In this document: piece by piece, positions 26,317-34,826 of the stretch
How positions within the stretch are numbered: the first letter of the stretch is position 1
Layout: each line of letters opens with the position of its first letter
Assembly (NCBI GenBank): GCA_046329535.1
Contig: JAXLUN010000003.1
Span: 372,001-436,000, forward strand
Length of the DNA stretch: 64,000 bases
Reading direction: 5' to 3'
DNA from: Bog-950 sp046329535
Lineage (GTDB): Bacteria > Bacteroidota > Bacteroidia > Chitinophagales > LD1
Notes under the pieces: model-generated
What the model was told of the DNA's origin: nothing
Database searches by the model: none
The model's input: only the letters and a program-made list of their open reading frames with translations
Program-made: the position numbers and the translations under genes

Positions 26317-27339
26317 ATGAAAAAACATTTATCAATTCTGATACTGCTCACAGCAATGACTACACAATCAGTCCGGGCACAGTATTTTACACTTCGAGCA
26401 TCGGGAGGGTATGCCTTTCCGGGGTTTATAAAAAGTGAGCCGATTATCGGACCCAAAATTGACCCGTTCTCTCCCGATAAGGATGGCCTCGTTCCAATGG
26501 CTAATATCAATGATTCTGTTCCCTACACACAATCTGTTTATGGATCGTACGGAAAGGGTGGGAATTTCACCTTCGCTTTCGGCTACATGATAAATCCATA
26601 CATAGGCGTAGAGATGGGCGTTTCCTATTTAAAAAGTGCCACTATTACTGCGGATCAAACCAAGGGATTAACCATCCAAACAGGATTTGGAAACCCTCCG
26701 CAATTTTCATTTGTAGGATCCTATATGAAAGCACATATAGAAACGAATGCCTTTGGGGTTTCGCTTATGCCTTCAATTATTTTACAGGGTGCAAAACCCG
26801 GCTGGAAAGTATATCCGTATGGCCGTTTCGGTATATCTATGCCGGTATTTGGCGGACTTACCCACACCGTATCGATAGATGTTCCGGATACTACTTTTCT
26901 TCAACTTATTAAAGGAGACCCATACTATTTGGGAAAACATGTTGATGTTGAACTTAAAACCGAAGGCACCGTTTCTGTTGGCTTTAACGGAGCTTTAGGT
27001 GTTGCATACAAACCGCTGCCTTATCTAGCAATTACCGCTGAAGTGAATGGCCAGTATCTGGTTACAAGAGCTAAATCTGCCGAAATTACCAAATGGGAAA
27101 CAGATGGCAAAGACCGTCTTGCCGACCGAGGGGTTTACAGAACACACTTCAACTTTGTAGATAAGCTGGATGAAAATTCTAACAATGAAGATTACAACAA
27201 AACAGGAACCGATAAAACAAAAGCAAAAGATGATTTAAGGCCAAGCGGTCCTTTCAATAATATTGGGTTTAATATTGGTGTTACTTTTATGCTGAGCAAA
27301 GAAATATTGGGCAAAAAGAAAGAGGACAAGAAGAAATAA
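26317..27339 (+). CDS. outer-membrane beta-barrel protein
   Basis: 340 residues with a signal peptide (about 1-21, ends VRAQ). The chain starts YFTLRASGGYAFPGF and contains repeated amphipathic strands with Gly and aromatic residues (FAFGYMINPYIGVEMGVSY), as in eight- to twelve-stranded barrels; the last strand is GFNIGVTFML. A lysine-rich tail of about 15 residues follows the last strand, which is unusual because barrel proteins commonly end at the final aromatic residue. No specific family is recognised. Transcribed away from the tRNA and ends at a strong terminator. Confidence 0.75.
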   Translation: MKKHLSILILLTAMTTQSVRAQYFTLRASGGYAFPGFIKSEPIIGPKIDPFSPDKDGLVPMANINDSVPYTQSVYGSYGKGGNFTFAFGYMINPYIGVEMGVSYLKSATITADQTKGLTIQTGFGNPPQFSFVGSYMKAHIETNAFGVSLMPSIILQGAKPGWKVYPYGRFGISMPVFGGLTHTVSIDVPDTTFLQLIKGDPYYLGKHVDVELKTEGTVSVGFNGALGVAYKPLPYLAITAEVNGQYLVTRAKSAEITKWETDGKDRLADRGVYRTHFNFVDKLDENSNNEDYNKTGTDKTKAKDDLRPSGPFNNIGFNIGVTFMLSKEILGKKKEDKKK

Positions 27340-27347
27340 AACCACCT

Positions 27348-27391
27348 TAAATAAAAAAGCCGCTCTGAGATCAGAGCGGCTTTTTTATTTA
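27348..27391. terminator. bidirectional intrinsic terminator
   Basis: AAAAAAGCCGCTCTGA pairs perfectly with TCAGAGCGGCTTTTTT around a GA centre, extended by TAAAT/ATTTA. It lies between the convergent barrel and esterase genes. Confidence 0.93.
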
Positions 27392-27405
27392 AATGTATTC
27401 TCAAT

Positions 27406-28617
27406 TTACTGAACAACTACCTTTCTAACTACGGTAGTCGCATCGTGTTTAAGAATTCGAATCAAGTACAAGCCGGAAGAAAGACTATTTTTATCAAATG
27501 TGATAGTATTGGTTGATACGAATTTCTCTTCAATCATCTTACCTGTTTCATCAAACAACTGAACGGACTTGTAAGCAGCAATTTGAGGAACCGAGATATT
27601 GATTACAGAAGAAGTTGGATTGGGATAGATAAGAATATCTTTATCTAAACTAACCTCATTTACCCCTACCGAACCGGTACATTGTAAATTGTAAAGGAAG
27701 TTTGCGGTAGTAGTATCTACTTCTGTAAACATAGTTTGGTTAGACTGCCATGGCACATGACCCTCTCCGGGATAAACAATACTTACGTGATTAACTCCAT
27801 ATTGCTGGTAGAGAGGTTCTGCAGCACCTAATCCGCACAAACGAACCTGAATACTAGCATTAACCGCATAAGCACAATTATAAGGCACAGTAGCATCCTG
27901 ATCTCCCTGGAAATTAGCCGAAGGTTTGCTATTAGGCCCAATAAAGTAAGGGTTATTTAAACCGCCTGCGCAGTTAATCAGACCCTGAAGTTCCGAAGAA
28001 TATCCGTCATTTCCACTGTTCCCTTCAAACCCTCCATTGGCATTAATAATGCTTTGTAACAAAGGAGTTAGCTCCCCAACACTATCAACATAAATAGAAT
28101 GCATATAAAGAACCGCGCCAGCCGAATTACCACCTGCAAAAATGATGTTTGGATTTATGCGGTAGGTATTGGTTGTTGCTGCATCTTTTCTGAAAAACCT
28201 TATCGCTGATTTACCATCGCTCAATGCTTTTAATACCGTAGTAATGGCATACTGAGAATCTAAATACATCTGAATAGCATTACCCAGACGGTAATCTATA
28301 GATGCAGTAACGTATCCTCTTTTGGCAAAATTAGTGCAAAGCTGAGTTACAACGTTGTCGTTTGTTTTGTCGCCAGAGATGAAACTTCCGCCATGGGCCA
28401 GAATGATCAATGGTCTTTGTGCGGCAGTGTCACCGGTTGGTTCATAAACATCCAGCTTAAGGGTTGTGCTGTTAGCTGTTGAATAGGTGATATTTGAAGT
28501 TACAGTAACATTAGAAAAAACCATATCCTTATATCTGGCTCCACACTGCGCATTTACGTTAAATGCAAGTAATGTTGCCGCACATAAAAGAATGAACGGG
28601 TAAATTTTTGTTTTCAT
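27406..28617 (-). CDS. secreted alpha/beta-hydrolase (esterase-like) with T9SS type A sorting domain
   Basis: 403 residues. Signal peptide 1-23 (ends NVNAQ). The alpha/beta-hydrolase domain (about 45-310) shows the oxyanion-hole motif ILAHGGSFISGDK and the nucleophile elbow FAGGNSAGAVLYMHS (G-x-S-x-G type with Ser in GNSAG). A late Asp in GDQDATVPY and His in GEGHVPW complete a plausible triad. The last ~75 residues form a T9SS sorting domain (LIYPNPTSSVINISVP ... VVRKVVVQ). Likely an exported carboxylesterase acting on plant or microbial esters; the substrate is not predictable here. Confidence 0.85.
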   Translation of the reverse strand: MKTKIYPFILLCAATLLAFNVNAQCGARYKDMVFSNVTVTSNITYSTANSTTLKLDVYEPTGDTAAQRPLIILAHGGSFISGDKTNDNVVTQLCTNFAKRGYVTASIDYRLGNAIQMYLDSQYAITTVLKALSDGKSAIRFFRKDAATTNTYRINPNIIFAGGNSAGAVLYMHSIYVDSVGELTPLLQSIINANGGFEGNSGNDGYSSELQGLINCAGGLNNPYFIGPNSKPSANFQGDQDATVPYNCAYAVNASIQVRLCGLGAAEPLYQQYGVNHVSIVYPGEGHVPWQSNQTMFTEVDTTTANFLYNLQCTGSVGVNEVSLDKDILIYPNPTSSVINISVPQIAAYKSVQLFDETGKMIEEKFVSTNTITFDKNSLSSGLYLIRILKHDATTVVRKVVVQ

Positions 28618-28650
28618 TGAATTGTTGATTTATTGTTTTTAAATAGTTAC

Positions 28651-28658
28651 CGAATGTA
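28651..28658 (-). promoter_or_regulatory. probable -7 element of the esterase gene
   Basis: TACATTCG on the minus strand, about 34 nt before the ATG at 28617 and identical to the octamers before sod and the TPP riboswitch. Confidence 0.4.
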
Positions 28659-28666
28659 AAAATGTT

Positions 28667-30739
28667 TTATCGAATGATACTGCCATTTGGCGTTAAATCT
28701 TTTGGAGACACAAAATGCAACTTGCCTGAATCATCCTCTGCTAACAAAATCATTCCTCTCGATTCAATACCCCGTAACTTACGAGGGGCGAGATTCGCCA
28801 CTACAGATACCTGAAGCCCAATCAAATCTTCGGGTTTAAAAAACTCAGCTATACCAGAAACAATGGTTCTTGTTTCAAAACCCAAATCTACTGTGAGTTT
28901 TAAGAGCTTATCCGCTTTTTCCACTTTTTCGGCTGCCAGGATGGTGCCCACACGAAGGTCTATTTTGGTAAAATCATCGTAAACTATTTCTCCCTTTGCC
29001 GATGCTGCTGTTTCCGGTTTTGATTCTTTACTTTTTCCTGCTTCCTGTTTGCTCACACCGGCTGTAGCTTTCGATTTTAGTTTTTGCAATTCTATCTCCA
29101 TCGTTTCATCCTCAATTTTCTGGTAAAGTAAACTTGCCTTACCTAACACATGACCTACCTTCAGCAAATCCTGCCGACCTGCATCTTTCCACGAAAAATT
29201 CCTTTCATCAACATTTAACATGGTGAATAGTTTTTGCGATGTGAAGGGCAAAAACGGCTCGCATAGAATAGCCAAGTTGGCAATTATCTGTAAACAGTCG
29301 TATAACACAATTCCGGTAGCCTCAGGGTCTGTTTTAAATGTTTTCCATGGCTCCTTTTCGGTTAACAGCTTATTTCCATGTCTTGCAATGTTCATCATCT
29401 CTGCCAGAGCATCGCGAAATTTAAAATGCTCCAGAGCATCGGAAATTTTATCGCGCTGCGCGCCCACATATGTTCTCAACTCACCGCACTCACCTGCCTT
29501 CGGAACTATTCCCTCAAAATACTTATCGGTAAGTACCAATACCCGGTTCACCAAATTTCCGAAAATGGCAACCAATTCACTGTTCACGCGGGTCTGATAA
29601 TCTTTCCATAAAAACTCTGAATCTTTCGTTTCGGGTGCAATAGATGTCAGTACGTAGCGTAACTCATCTACTTTATCCGGAAACGTTTCAAGATACTCAT
29701 GCATTTCCACGCTCCATTTACGGCTAGTACTCATTTTGTCTCCTTCTAAATTCAAAAACTCGTTGGCAGGAACATTGTCGGGTACAATATAATCGCCATG
29801 CATATGCAGCATTACCGGAAATATAATGCAGTGAAAAACAATATTGTCTTTCCCTACAAAATGAATGAGTCGTGTGTCACTATCTTTCCAATATAATTCC
29901 CAGCTGGTGTTGTTTTCTTTAGCCCATTGTTTAGTTGCAGAGATGTACCCGATAGGTGCATCGAACCAAACATACAGCACCTTACTATCGGCATCTTTCA
30001 CAGGAACCTTTACCCCCCATTCACCATCGCGAGTCATTGCGCGGGGTTGCAAACCTGCATCAATCCAACTTTTCGATTGACCATAAACATTCTGTTTCCA
30101 GTCTTTCGCGTGGTCGCGTATCAGCCAGCGCTTCAACCAAGGTTCATATTCATTAAGAGGTAAATACCAATGCTTGGTTGGCCGGAGTACTGGTGCAGCT
30201 CCGCTTAAAGTAGAGCGTGGAGTTATCAACTCATTAGGAGAAAGTGCTTTACCGCATTTTTCACATTGGTCGCCAAATGCACTTTCGTACCCGCAATTGG
30301 GGCAGGTTCCAACTATATATCGGTCAGCTAGAAAAACTTTCTTCTCTTCATCAAAATATTGCTCACTGGTAACTTCCTTAAACAACCCTTTGTTATAGAA
30401 ATCAAGAAAAAACTCTTGTGCGGTTTCGTGGTGTAAGGGTTCTGAAGTACGGTGATAAATATCAAATGAGATACCCAACTTTTCAAAACTGTTCTTGATC
30501 AGTACATGATATTTATCAATGATAGCGCGAGGGGTTGTATTTTCCTGCAAAGCCTGAATAGTAATAGCCGTACCATGTTCATCACTTCCGCAAACAAAAA
30601 CCACATCTCGTTTTTGTGCTCGTAAATAGCGTACGTATGTATCTGCCGGTAAATAAGCACCGGCCAAATGTCCGATATGCTTAGAGCCGTTAGCATAAGG
30701 TAAGGCGGCAGTAATGGTGTATCTTTTCCAGTTGTTCAT
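28667..30739 (-). CDS. metG: methionine-tRNA ligase
   Basis: 690 residues from the ATG at 30739 (MNNWKRYTITAALPYANG), preferred to one 24 nt upstream because the class I fold starts here. The HIGH signature is GSKHIGHLAGAYLPAD, the zinc knuckle CPNCGYES...CEKCG, and the KMSKS loop reads DKMSTSRKW. The C-terminal ~110 residues after a Lys/Glu-rich linker form the EMAPII/OB tRNA-binding domain (YDDFTKIDLRVGTILAAEKV), giving the long dimeric form of the enzyme. Divergent from the LD-carboxypeptidase gene. Confidence 0.97.
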   Translation of the reverse strand: MNNWKRYTITAALPYANGSKHIGHLAGAYLPADTYVRYLRAQKRDVVFVCGSDEHGTAITIQALQENTTPRAIIDKYHVLIKNSFEKLGISFDIYHRTSEPLHHETAQEFFLDFYNKGLFKEVTSEQYFDEEKKVFLADRYIVGTCPNCGYESAFGDQCEKCGKALSPNELITPRSTLSGAAPVLRPTKHWYLPLNEYEPWLKRWLIRDHAKDWKQNVYGQSKSWIDAGLQPRAMTRDGEWGVKVPVKDADSKVLYVWFDAPIGYISATKQWAKENNTSWELYWKDSDTRLIHFVGKDNIVFHCIIFPVMLHMHGDYIVPDNVPANEFLNLEGDKMSTSRKWSVEMHEYLETFPDKVDELRYVLTSIAPETKDSEFLWKDYQTRVNSELVAIFGNLVNRVLVLTDKYFEGIVPKAGECGELRTYVGAQRDKISDALEHFKFRDALAEMMNIARHGNKLLTEKEPWKTFKTDPEATGIVLYDCLQIIANLAILCEPFLPFTSQKLFTMLNVDERNFSWKDAGRQDLLKVGHVLGKASLLYQKIEDETMEIELQKLKSKATAGVSKQEAGKSKESKPETAASAKGEIVYDDFTKIDLRVGTILAAEKVEKADKLLKLTVDLGFETRTIVSGIAEFFKPEDLIGLQVSVVANLAPRKLRGIESRGMILLAEDDSGKLHFVSPKDLTPNGSIIR

Positions 30740-30760
30740 TGCTGGCGAAGTTGAAAATTT

Positions 30761-30787
30761 CACTCAAAGGCACAAAGACGTGAAGAG
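30761..30787. repeat. CACAAAG-type heptamer run
   Basis: CACTCAAAGGCACAAAGACGTGAAGAG contains degenerate copies of the CACAAAG heptamer that recurs in intergenic DNA of many Bacteroidota and other phyla. It lies in the metG/LD-carboxypeptidase divergent gap. A single short copy, so possibly chance. Confidence 0.3.
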
Positions 30788-30790
30788 TTT

Positions 30791-30798
30791 TATTTTCG
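30791..30798 (+). promoter_or_regulatory. possible -7 element of the LD-carboxypeptidase operon
   Basis: TATTTTCG ends 5 nt before the chosen ATG (30804), so the transcript would be nearly leaderless. It also argues against the longer in-frame start at 30714, which would lie upstream of the promoter. Confidence 0.35.
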
Positions 30799-30803
30799 CT
30801 CTT

Positions 30804-31700
30804 ATGTTATTAAAACCACCGTCATTACAGAAAGGAGATACCGTTTATATACTCAGTACGGCCAAAAAAATTTCGCTAGAAGAAATTGATTGTGCTGTCA
30901 GAACATTTGAAAGCTGGGGATTAAAAGTTGTAGTTGGAAAATCGATTGGAGCTGAATACAACCAGTTTGCAGGCAACGACCAATTGCGTTTAACAGATTT
31001 TCAAACCGCTTTAGACGACACCGATATAAAAGCTGTTATTTGTGCAAGGGGGGGCTATGGTACTGTACGCATGTTAGATGAAATCAATTTTGATGTTTTT
31101 ACTAAGCGCCCAAAATGGATTGTTGGGTTTAGTGACATTACTTTTCTGCATACCCATATTTCGAACAATATCGGCATTCAATGTCTGCATGCTCAAATGC
31201 CCATCCAATTTGAAAAAGGGACAAATGAATCTTTAGAAACTTTACGCAGGGAACTTTTTGGAGAAAAGAATGAATACAATTTTGATACTCACATACTGAA
31301 CCGTACAGGTGATACCAAAGGAATTTTGATTGGGGGAAACCTTTCTATACTTTACTCCATTACCGGAACAAAAAGTGGAATGAATACGGATCGTAAGATT
31401 CTCTTTTTGGAAGATCTGGATGAATACCTCTATCACATTGACCGGATGATGATGAACCTGAAACGTTCCGGCAAACTTCAGAATCTGGCCGGTTTAATCG
31501 TTGGCGGGTTCACCGATATGCACGATAACAAAATTCCTTATGGCAAAAACGCTTATGAGATAATTCTGGAGCATGTAAATGAGTATTCTTATCCGGTTTG
31601 TTTCAACTTTCCTGCCGGCCATATTGAAGACAATCGCGCACTGGTGATTGGAAGAACTTATACCATGATAGTTCATGAAGATTCAGTTAAAGTATTTTGA
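30804..31700 (+). CDS. LD-carboxypeptidase, peptidase family S66
   Basis: 298 residues from the ATG at 30804. The family removes the terminal D-Ala from cytoplasmic murein tetrapeptides during cell-wall recycling. Visible features: N-terminal KPPSLQKGDTVYILSTA, the ARGGYGTVRMLD turn, the nucleophile in WIVGFSDITFLH (Ser of GFSD), the glutamate in LFLEDLDEYLYHIDRMM and the catalytic His in NFPAGHIEDN. No signal peptide, as expected. An in-frame extension to 30714 overlaps the metG start region and is rejected. Its stop overlaps the start of the pnuC-like gene by one base, so they are cotranslated. Confidence 0.9.
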   Translation: MLLKPPSLQKGDTVYILSTAKKISLEEIDCAVRTFESWGLKVVVGKSIGAEYNQFAGNDQLRLTDFQTALDDTDIKAVICARGGYGTVRMLDEINFDVFTKRPKWIVGFSDITFLHTHISNNIGIQCLHAQMPIQFEKGTNESLETLRRELFGEKNEYNFDTHILNRTGDTKGILIGGNLSILYSITGTKSGMNTDRKILFLEDLDEYLYHIDRMMMNLKRSGKLQNLAGLIVGGFTDMHDNKIPYGKNAYEIILEHVNEYSYPVCFNFPAGHIEDNRALVIGRTYTMIVHEDSVKVF

Positions 31701-32263
31701 TGGAAAATTACTTAGAGTACCTAGCCGTAGCAACCGGAGTAATTTATGTTTTACTCGCCTCTAAAAACAATATTTGGTGTTGGTTGGCTGGAATTATCAG
31801 TTCTACGTTGTATGTATATATCAATATTAATCACCAACTGTATCAGGATGCCATTTTGCAGAGCTACTATATAGTAGCCGGCTTTTATGGTTGGTGGCTA
31901 TGGAGTAAAAATAATCAAGAGCAAAATACCGGTTTCATCTCATTCAGTTTGAAACAAAACCTTCGACTAATATTCATTGGCGGAGCGTTAACTCCCGTTT
32001 TCGGATTCGCCTTTTCCAAACTAGGCAATTCTCTTTCCTACTTTGATTCAGCGGTAACCATTTTCAGCTTTATTGCTACCTGGATGACGGCTAAAAAAGT
32101 TCATGAAAACTGGTTATACTGGATAGCCATAGATTTACTGGCTGCTGTAATGTACTACTTAAAAAACCTACAACCGACTGTCATTCTTTATATTTTTTTT
32201 GCGGCAATTGCGCTATATGGTTACTTTGAGTGGAAGAAAAAAATGTTGCAATATGAACATTAG
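31700..32263 (+). CDS. pnuC: PnuC-family vitamin transporter (nicotinamide riboside or thiamine)
   Basis: 187 residues, nearly all in membrane helices (about seven), with the PnuC pattern ASKNNIWCWLAGIISSTLYV and QSYYIVAGFYGWWLWSK. The ATG at 31700 overlaps the preceding TGA by one base. PnuC proteins carry nicotinamide riboside by facilitated diffusion and depend on a kinase to trap it; homologues called PnuT serve thiamine in Bacteroidota. The next gene is such a kinase, overlapping by 11 nt. Because a TPP riboswitch controls a TonB receptor 2.4 kb downstream, thiamine is a real alternative substrate; the sequence alone does not settle it. Confidence 0.85.
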   Translation: MENYLEYLAVATGVIYVLLASKNNIWCWLAGIISSTLYVYININHQLYQDAILQSYYIVAGFYGWWLWSKNNQEQNTGFISFSLKQNLRLIFIGGALTPVFGFAFSKLGNSLSYFDSAVTIFSFIATWMTAKKVHENWLYWIAIDLLAAVMYYLKNLQPTVILYIFFAAIALYGYFEWKKKMLQYEH

Positions 32264-32771
32264 AATTACAATTACCGGGACTGAATCTACTGGTAAATCA
32301 ACCCTTTCGGAAAGACTTTCACTTCATTACAAAACAACCTATGTACCCGATTATTCGAGGTATTACATTGATCAACTGAATCACCCTTATAATGAAATTG
32401 ACGTGTTATCTATTGCCAGAGGCATCATAGAACAAGAAGATAACATGATTCATAGTGCTAACAGGATAATTTTTAGTGACAATGACCTAATCAACATAAA
32501 AATCTGGCTCCAGTATTATAAGTGGCAGGTGCCAAACTGGCTGGAAAATGAAATCATTAAACGAAAAAGCGACTTGTATCTTTTGTGTGACATTGACTTA
32601 CCTTGGATAGCGGATAATCAGCGTAAGAATGCGAACGATCGAATAGAATTATTCTCCAAGTTCGGTGAAGAGCTATCTTTTTACAGAACCAATTTCAAAT
32701 ATGTTACCGGAAGTCTTCATGAACGAACGGAGCTAGCCATCGCCCATATTGACACTTATCTTAACAGGTGA
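32253..32771 (+). CDS. NadR-type nucleoside kinase (AAA_28-like ATPase)
   Basis: 172 residues from the ATG at 32253, inside the end of pnuC (11-nt overlap). Walker A GTESTGKSTLSERL is near the N-terminus; the following YVPDYSRYYID and IARGIIEQEDNM segments and the IIFSDNDLINIKIW Walker-B-like strand match the ribosylnicotinamide kinase domain of NadR. It would phosphorylate the substrate brought in by the PnuC-like protein and trap it. There is no NMN adenylyltransferase domain, so this is the kinase part only. Substrate could be nicotinamide riboside or, if the pair is thiamine-related, thiamine. Confidence 0.8.
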   Translation: MNIRITITGTESTGKSTLSERLSLHYKTTYVPDYSRYYIDQLNHPYNEIDVLSIARGIIEQEDNMIHSANRIIFSDNDLINIKIWLQYYKWQVPNWLENEIIKRKSDLYLLCDIDLPWIADNQRKNANDRIELFSKFGEELSFYRTNFKYVTGSLHERTELAIAHIDTYLNR

Positions 32772-32832
32772 AATTGAGCCGAGATAACAAAAACGGATTG
32801 TTTGCGTAATAAAGAGAGTCGAAAAACAAAAA

Positions 32833-34629
32833 ATGCACGAGTGTTCTGTCATCAATCAACCGTTACTGGAAAAAATTGAACTGCTTTTGACCGAGTTTGA
32901 GGATCGGAAAAAACAACGTGATAAGTCTTGTTCTAAACTAGGCTTGGAAGCATATCAATTAGCCAAAGAATGTGGCATAAAAGAGCCATTGATTAATACT
33001 GCCACCGCCCTTACTCATTACTATACAGATATTACCAGCCAATTCGATAAAGCTGTCATTTATCTAAAGGAGATTATTTCACATTTGGATGATGTGGAGG
33101 ATGCTGCCGATAAAGCCGAATTTTATCGGAGGTTGGGTTTGAACTACGATTTTTTAGGTGAGCTCATCAGCTCAAAACAAGCATACGATAACTCTGTAAG
33201 ACTTCTGGAAAGTAAAACTGATTTAGGTGAAAATGAGTTTCTGATTCTTGCGCGCTCCCTCTTTAATGAGTCTATCATTTACGGACGTTTAAGCTTAAAT
33301 TCTCTCTCCAAAAGTTATCTCCACAGAGCATTTGAGTACTTTGAAAAAGCTAACTATTTGCCGGGAATAGCCAGATGCTATATCTCATTTGGGGTAGATG
33401 CTTATGACGAAAAAGACAACCTTAAAGCACTGGAATATTATGAAAAGGCAAGTGTAATAGCCGAGGAAATTAATGACATTCCTCCGTATTGCATTTCCAT
33501 CGGAAACTCAGGCATTGTATATGCCGAACTTGACGAAAAAGAAAAAGCGATTGCCTTTACTGAGAAAGCCATAGAAAAAGTAAAAAATCAGGCTAACAAA
33601 CATTTTGAGCTTAGTATATACCAAATGGCCGGCAGGGTATATCAACTGCTTAAAGATTTTTCTAGAGCCGATAAGTGGTTTTCAGAAGCCGATAAACTAC
33701 ACATTGAAACAGGTAGAGTTTTAGACAATTATGAATTATATAAAAATTGGGCAGAAACACTTCAGCATTTAGGAAGACATCAGGAGGGATATGAAAAATT
33801 GGCTCTGTTTGTTAAACATCAGGAAGATATTCATGCGGTTAGTAAAGAGGCCGAGCTAAGTGATGCGATGCTGAAGTTTAAATATGAAGAAGGTAAAAAA
33901 GAACAGGAGTTGCTCAGAAAGAAAAACAGTGAGATAGAGGAATATACACATCAGCTTGAAATGTCTAATTACGAATTAAATCAGTTTGCTCATGTGGCCT
34001 CTCATGATATGAAAGAGCCCTTACGAATGATTTCAAACTACACTCAACTGCTCAGCAAGAGCTTAAATGGTCATCTCACTATTGATCAGAAAGATTACTT
34101 GTATTATATCAACGATGGGGCTAAGCGGATGATGGGTGTTATACAAAGCCTGTTGCAGTTATCTAAAATTAACTCTACGTTGAAAAAGGAAGTTGTTGAG
34201 CTAGATGACATCTTAAACGAGGTGAAGACCTCATTGCATTTAGATATCATAGAAAAACGGGTAAAAATAGATTCCGTAAAACTGCCTCAAATTCATGCCG
34301 ACAAAGTTCATATAACGCAATTAATGCAGAATTTTATCAGCAACGCTATAAAATACAACGATAGCGGTGAGCCGATAATAACAATTGGCTACGAAGATAG
34401 AGGTCACTATAATTATTTCGAAATTTCAGATAACGGCATTGGTATTTCACCCGAGTACAGAGAGAAAGTATTTATTCTGTTTCAACGTTTGCACGATCGC
34501 CATAAATATGATGGAACGGGTATAGGTTTAGCCATTTGCAAAAAAATCATTGATTCTCTACATGGTAAAATATGGATTGAGGATTCAAATCTGGGAGGTT
34601 CTCGTTTCTGCTTTACCATACCCAAGTAA
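32833..34629 (+). CDS. cytoplasmic TPR sensor histidine kinase
   Basis: 598 residues with no signal peptide or membrane segment. Residues about 40-345 are TPR repeats (for example KALEYYEKASVIAEEI and KAIAFTEKAIEKV). A coiled coil (about 348-382) leads to the HisKA domain: the phospho-acceptor is His391 in HVASHDMKEPLRMI. The ATPase domain has N box NFISNAIKYND, G1 DNGIGISPEY and G2 GTGIGLAICKKI. No receiver domain or adjacent response regulator is present, so the partner is unlinked. It follows the kinase gene by 61 nt without an obvious terminator and may be in the same transcript. Confidence 0.9.
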   Translation: MHECSVINQPLLEKIELLLTEFEDRKKQRDKSCSKLGLEAYQLAKECGIKEPLINTATALTHYYTDITSQFDKAVIYLKEIISHLDDVEDAADKAEFYRRLGLNYDFLGELISSKQAYDNSVRLLESKTDLGENEFLILARSLFNESIIYGRLSLNSLSKSYLHRAFEYFEKANYLPGIARCYISFGVDAYDEKDNLKALEYYEKASVIAEEINDIPPYCISIGNSGIVYAELDEKEKAIAFTEKAIEKVKNQANKHFELSIYQMAGRVYQLLKDFSRADKWFSEADKLHIETGRVLDNYELYKNWAETLQHLGRHQEGYEKLALFVKHQEDIHAVSKEAELSDAMLKFKYEEGKKEQELLRKKNSEIEEYTHQLEMSNYELNQFAHVASHDMKEPLRMISNYTQLLSKSLNGHLTIDQKDYLYYINDGAKRMMGVIQSLLQLSKINSTLKKEVVELDDILNEVKTSLHLDIIEKRVKIDSVKLPQIHADKVHITQLMQNFISNAIKYNDSGEPIITIGYEDRGHYNYFEISDNGIGISPEYREKVFILFQRLHDRHKYDGTGIGLAICKKIIDSLHGKIWIEDSNLGGSRFCFTIPK

Positions 34630-34646
34630 ACTCAAAAAGTATTTTT

Positions 34647-34654
34647 TACATTCG
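34647..34654 (+). promoter_or_regulatory. probable -7 element of the riboswitch transcript
   Basis: TACATTCG, same octamer as before sod, ends 6 nt before the 5' strand of riboswitch stem P1. A start site about 5 nt downstream would place the aptamer at the very 5' end of the RNA, as is usual. Confidence 0.5.
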
Positions 34655-34660
34655 TGCCAG

Positions 34661-34747
34661 CTTTCTGGGGGCGTTTCCGTTTTATATCGGAATCTGAGAA
34701 GAACCCTTCGAACCTGAACACGGTAATGCGTGCGTATGGGAAGAAAG
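34661..34747 (+). ncRNA. TPP riboswitch (THI element)
   Basis: All landmarks of the thiamine pyrophosphate aptamer are present in order: P1 CTTTCT (34661-34666) with AGAAAG (34742-34747); GGGGGCG; P3 stem TTCCG/CGGAA (34675-34679 with 34688-34692); CTGAGA (34694-34699); ACCCTT (34703-34708); GAACCTGA (34710-34717); GGTAATGC (34722-34729); GCGTA (34732-34736) and GGGAA (34738-34742). It precedes the TonB receptor by 80 nt. No terminator with a T run follows, so control is probably at translation or by another route. A CAGAT/ATCTG hairpin (34750-34762) and a second AGAAAG (34791-34796) that could compete for P1 lie in the expression region. Confidence 0.95.
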
Positions 34748-34826
34748 AACAGATTTTATCTGCTCTCTCGCTCGAATTTCCTCTACTCTTAGAAAGAATA
34801 ATTCTTCACTCTCCAACTATGTTGTT

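Noticed and set aside
30714..30803. Longer in-frame start for the LD-carboxypeptidase
   Set aside because: It begins in the metG coding region, has no S66 similarity, and a -7-like box lies just before the ATG at 30804.
34661..34826. TPP riboswitch acting by transcription termination
   Set aside because: No hairpin followed by a T run lies between the aptamer and the ATG; the only small hairpin (34750-34762) lacks a T tract.
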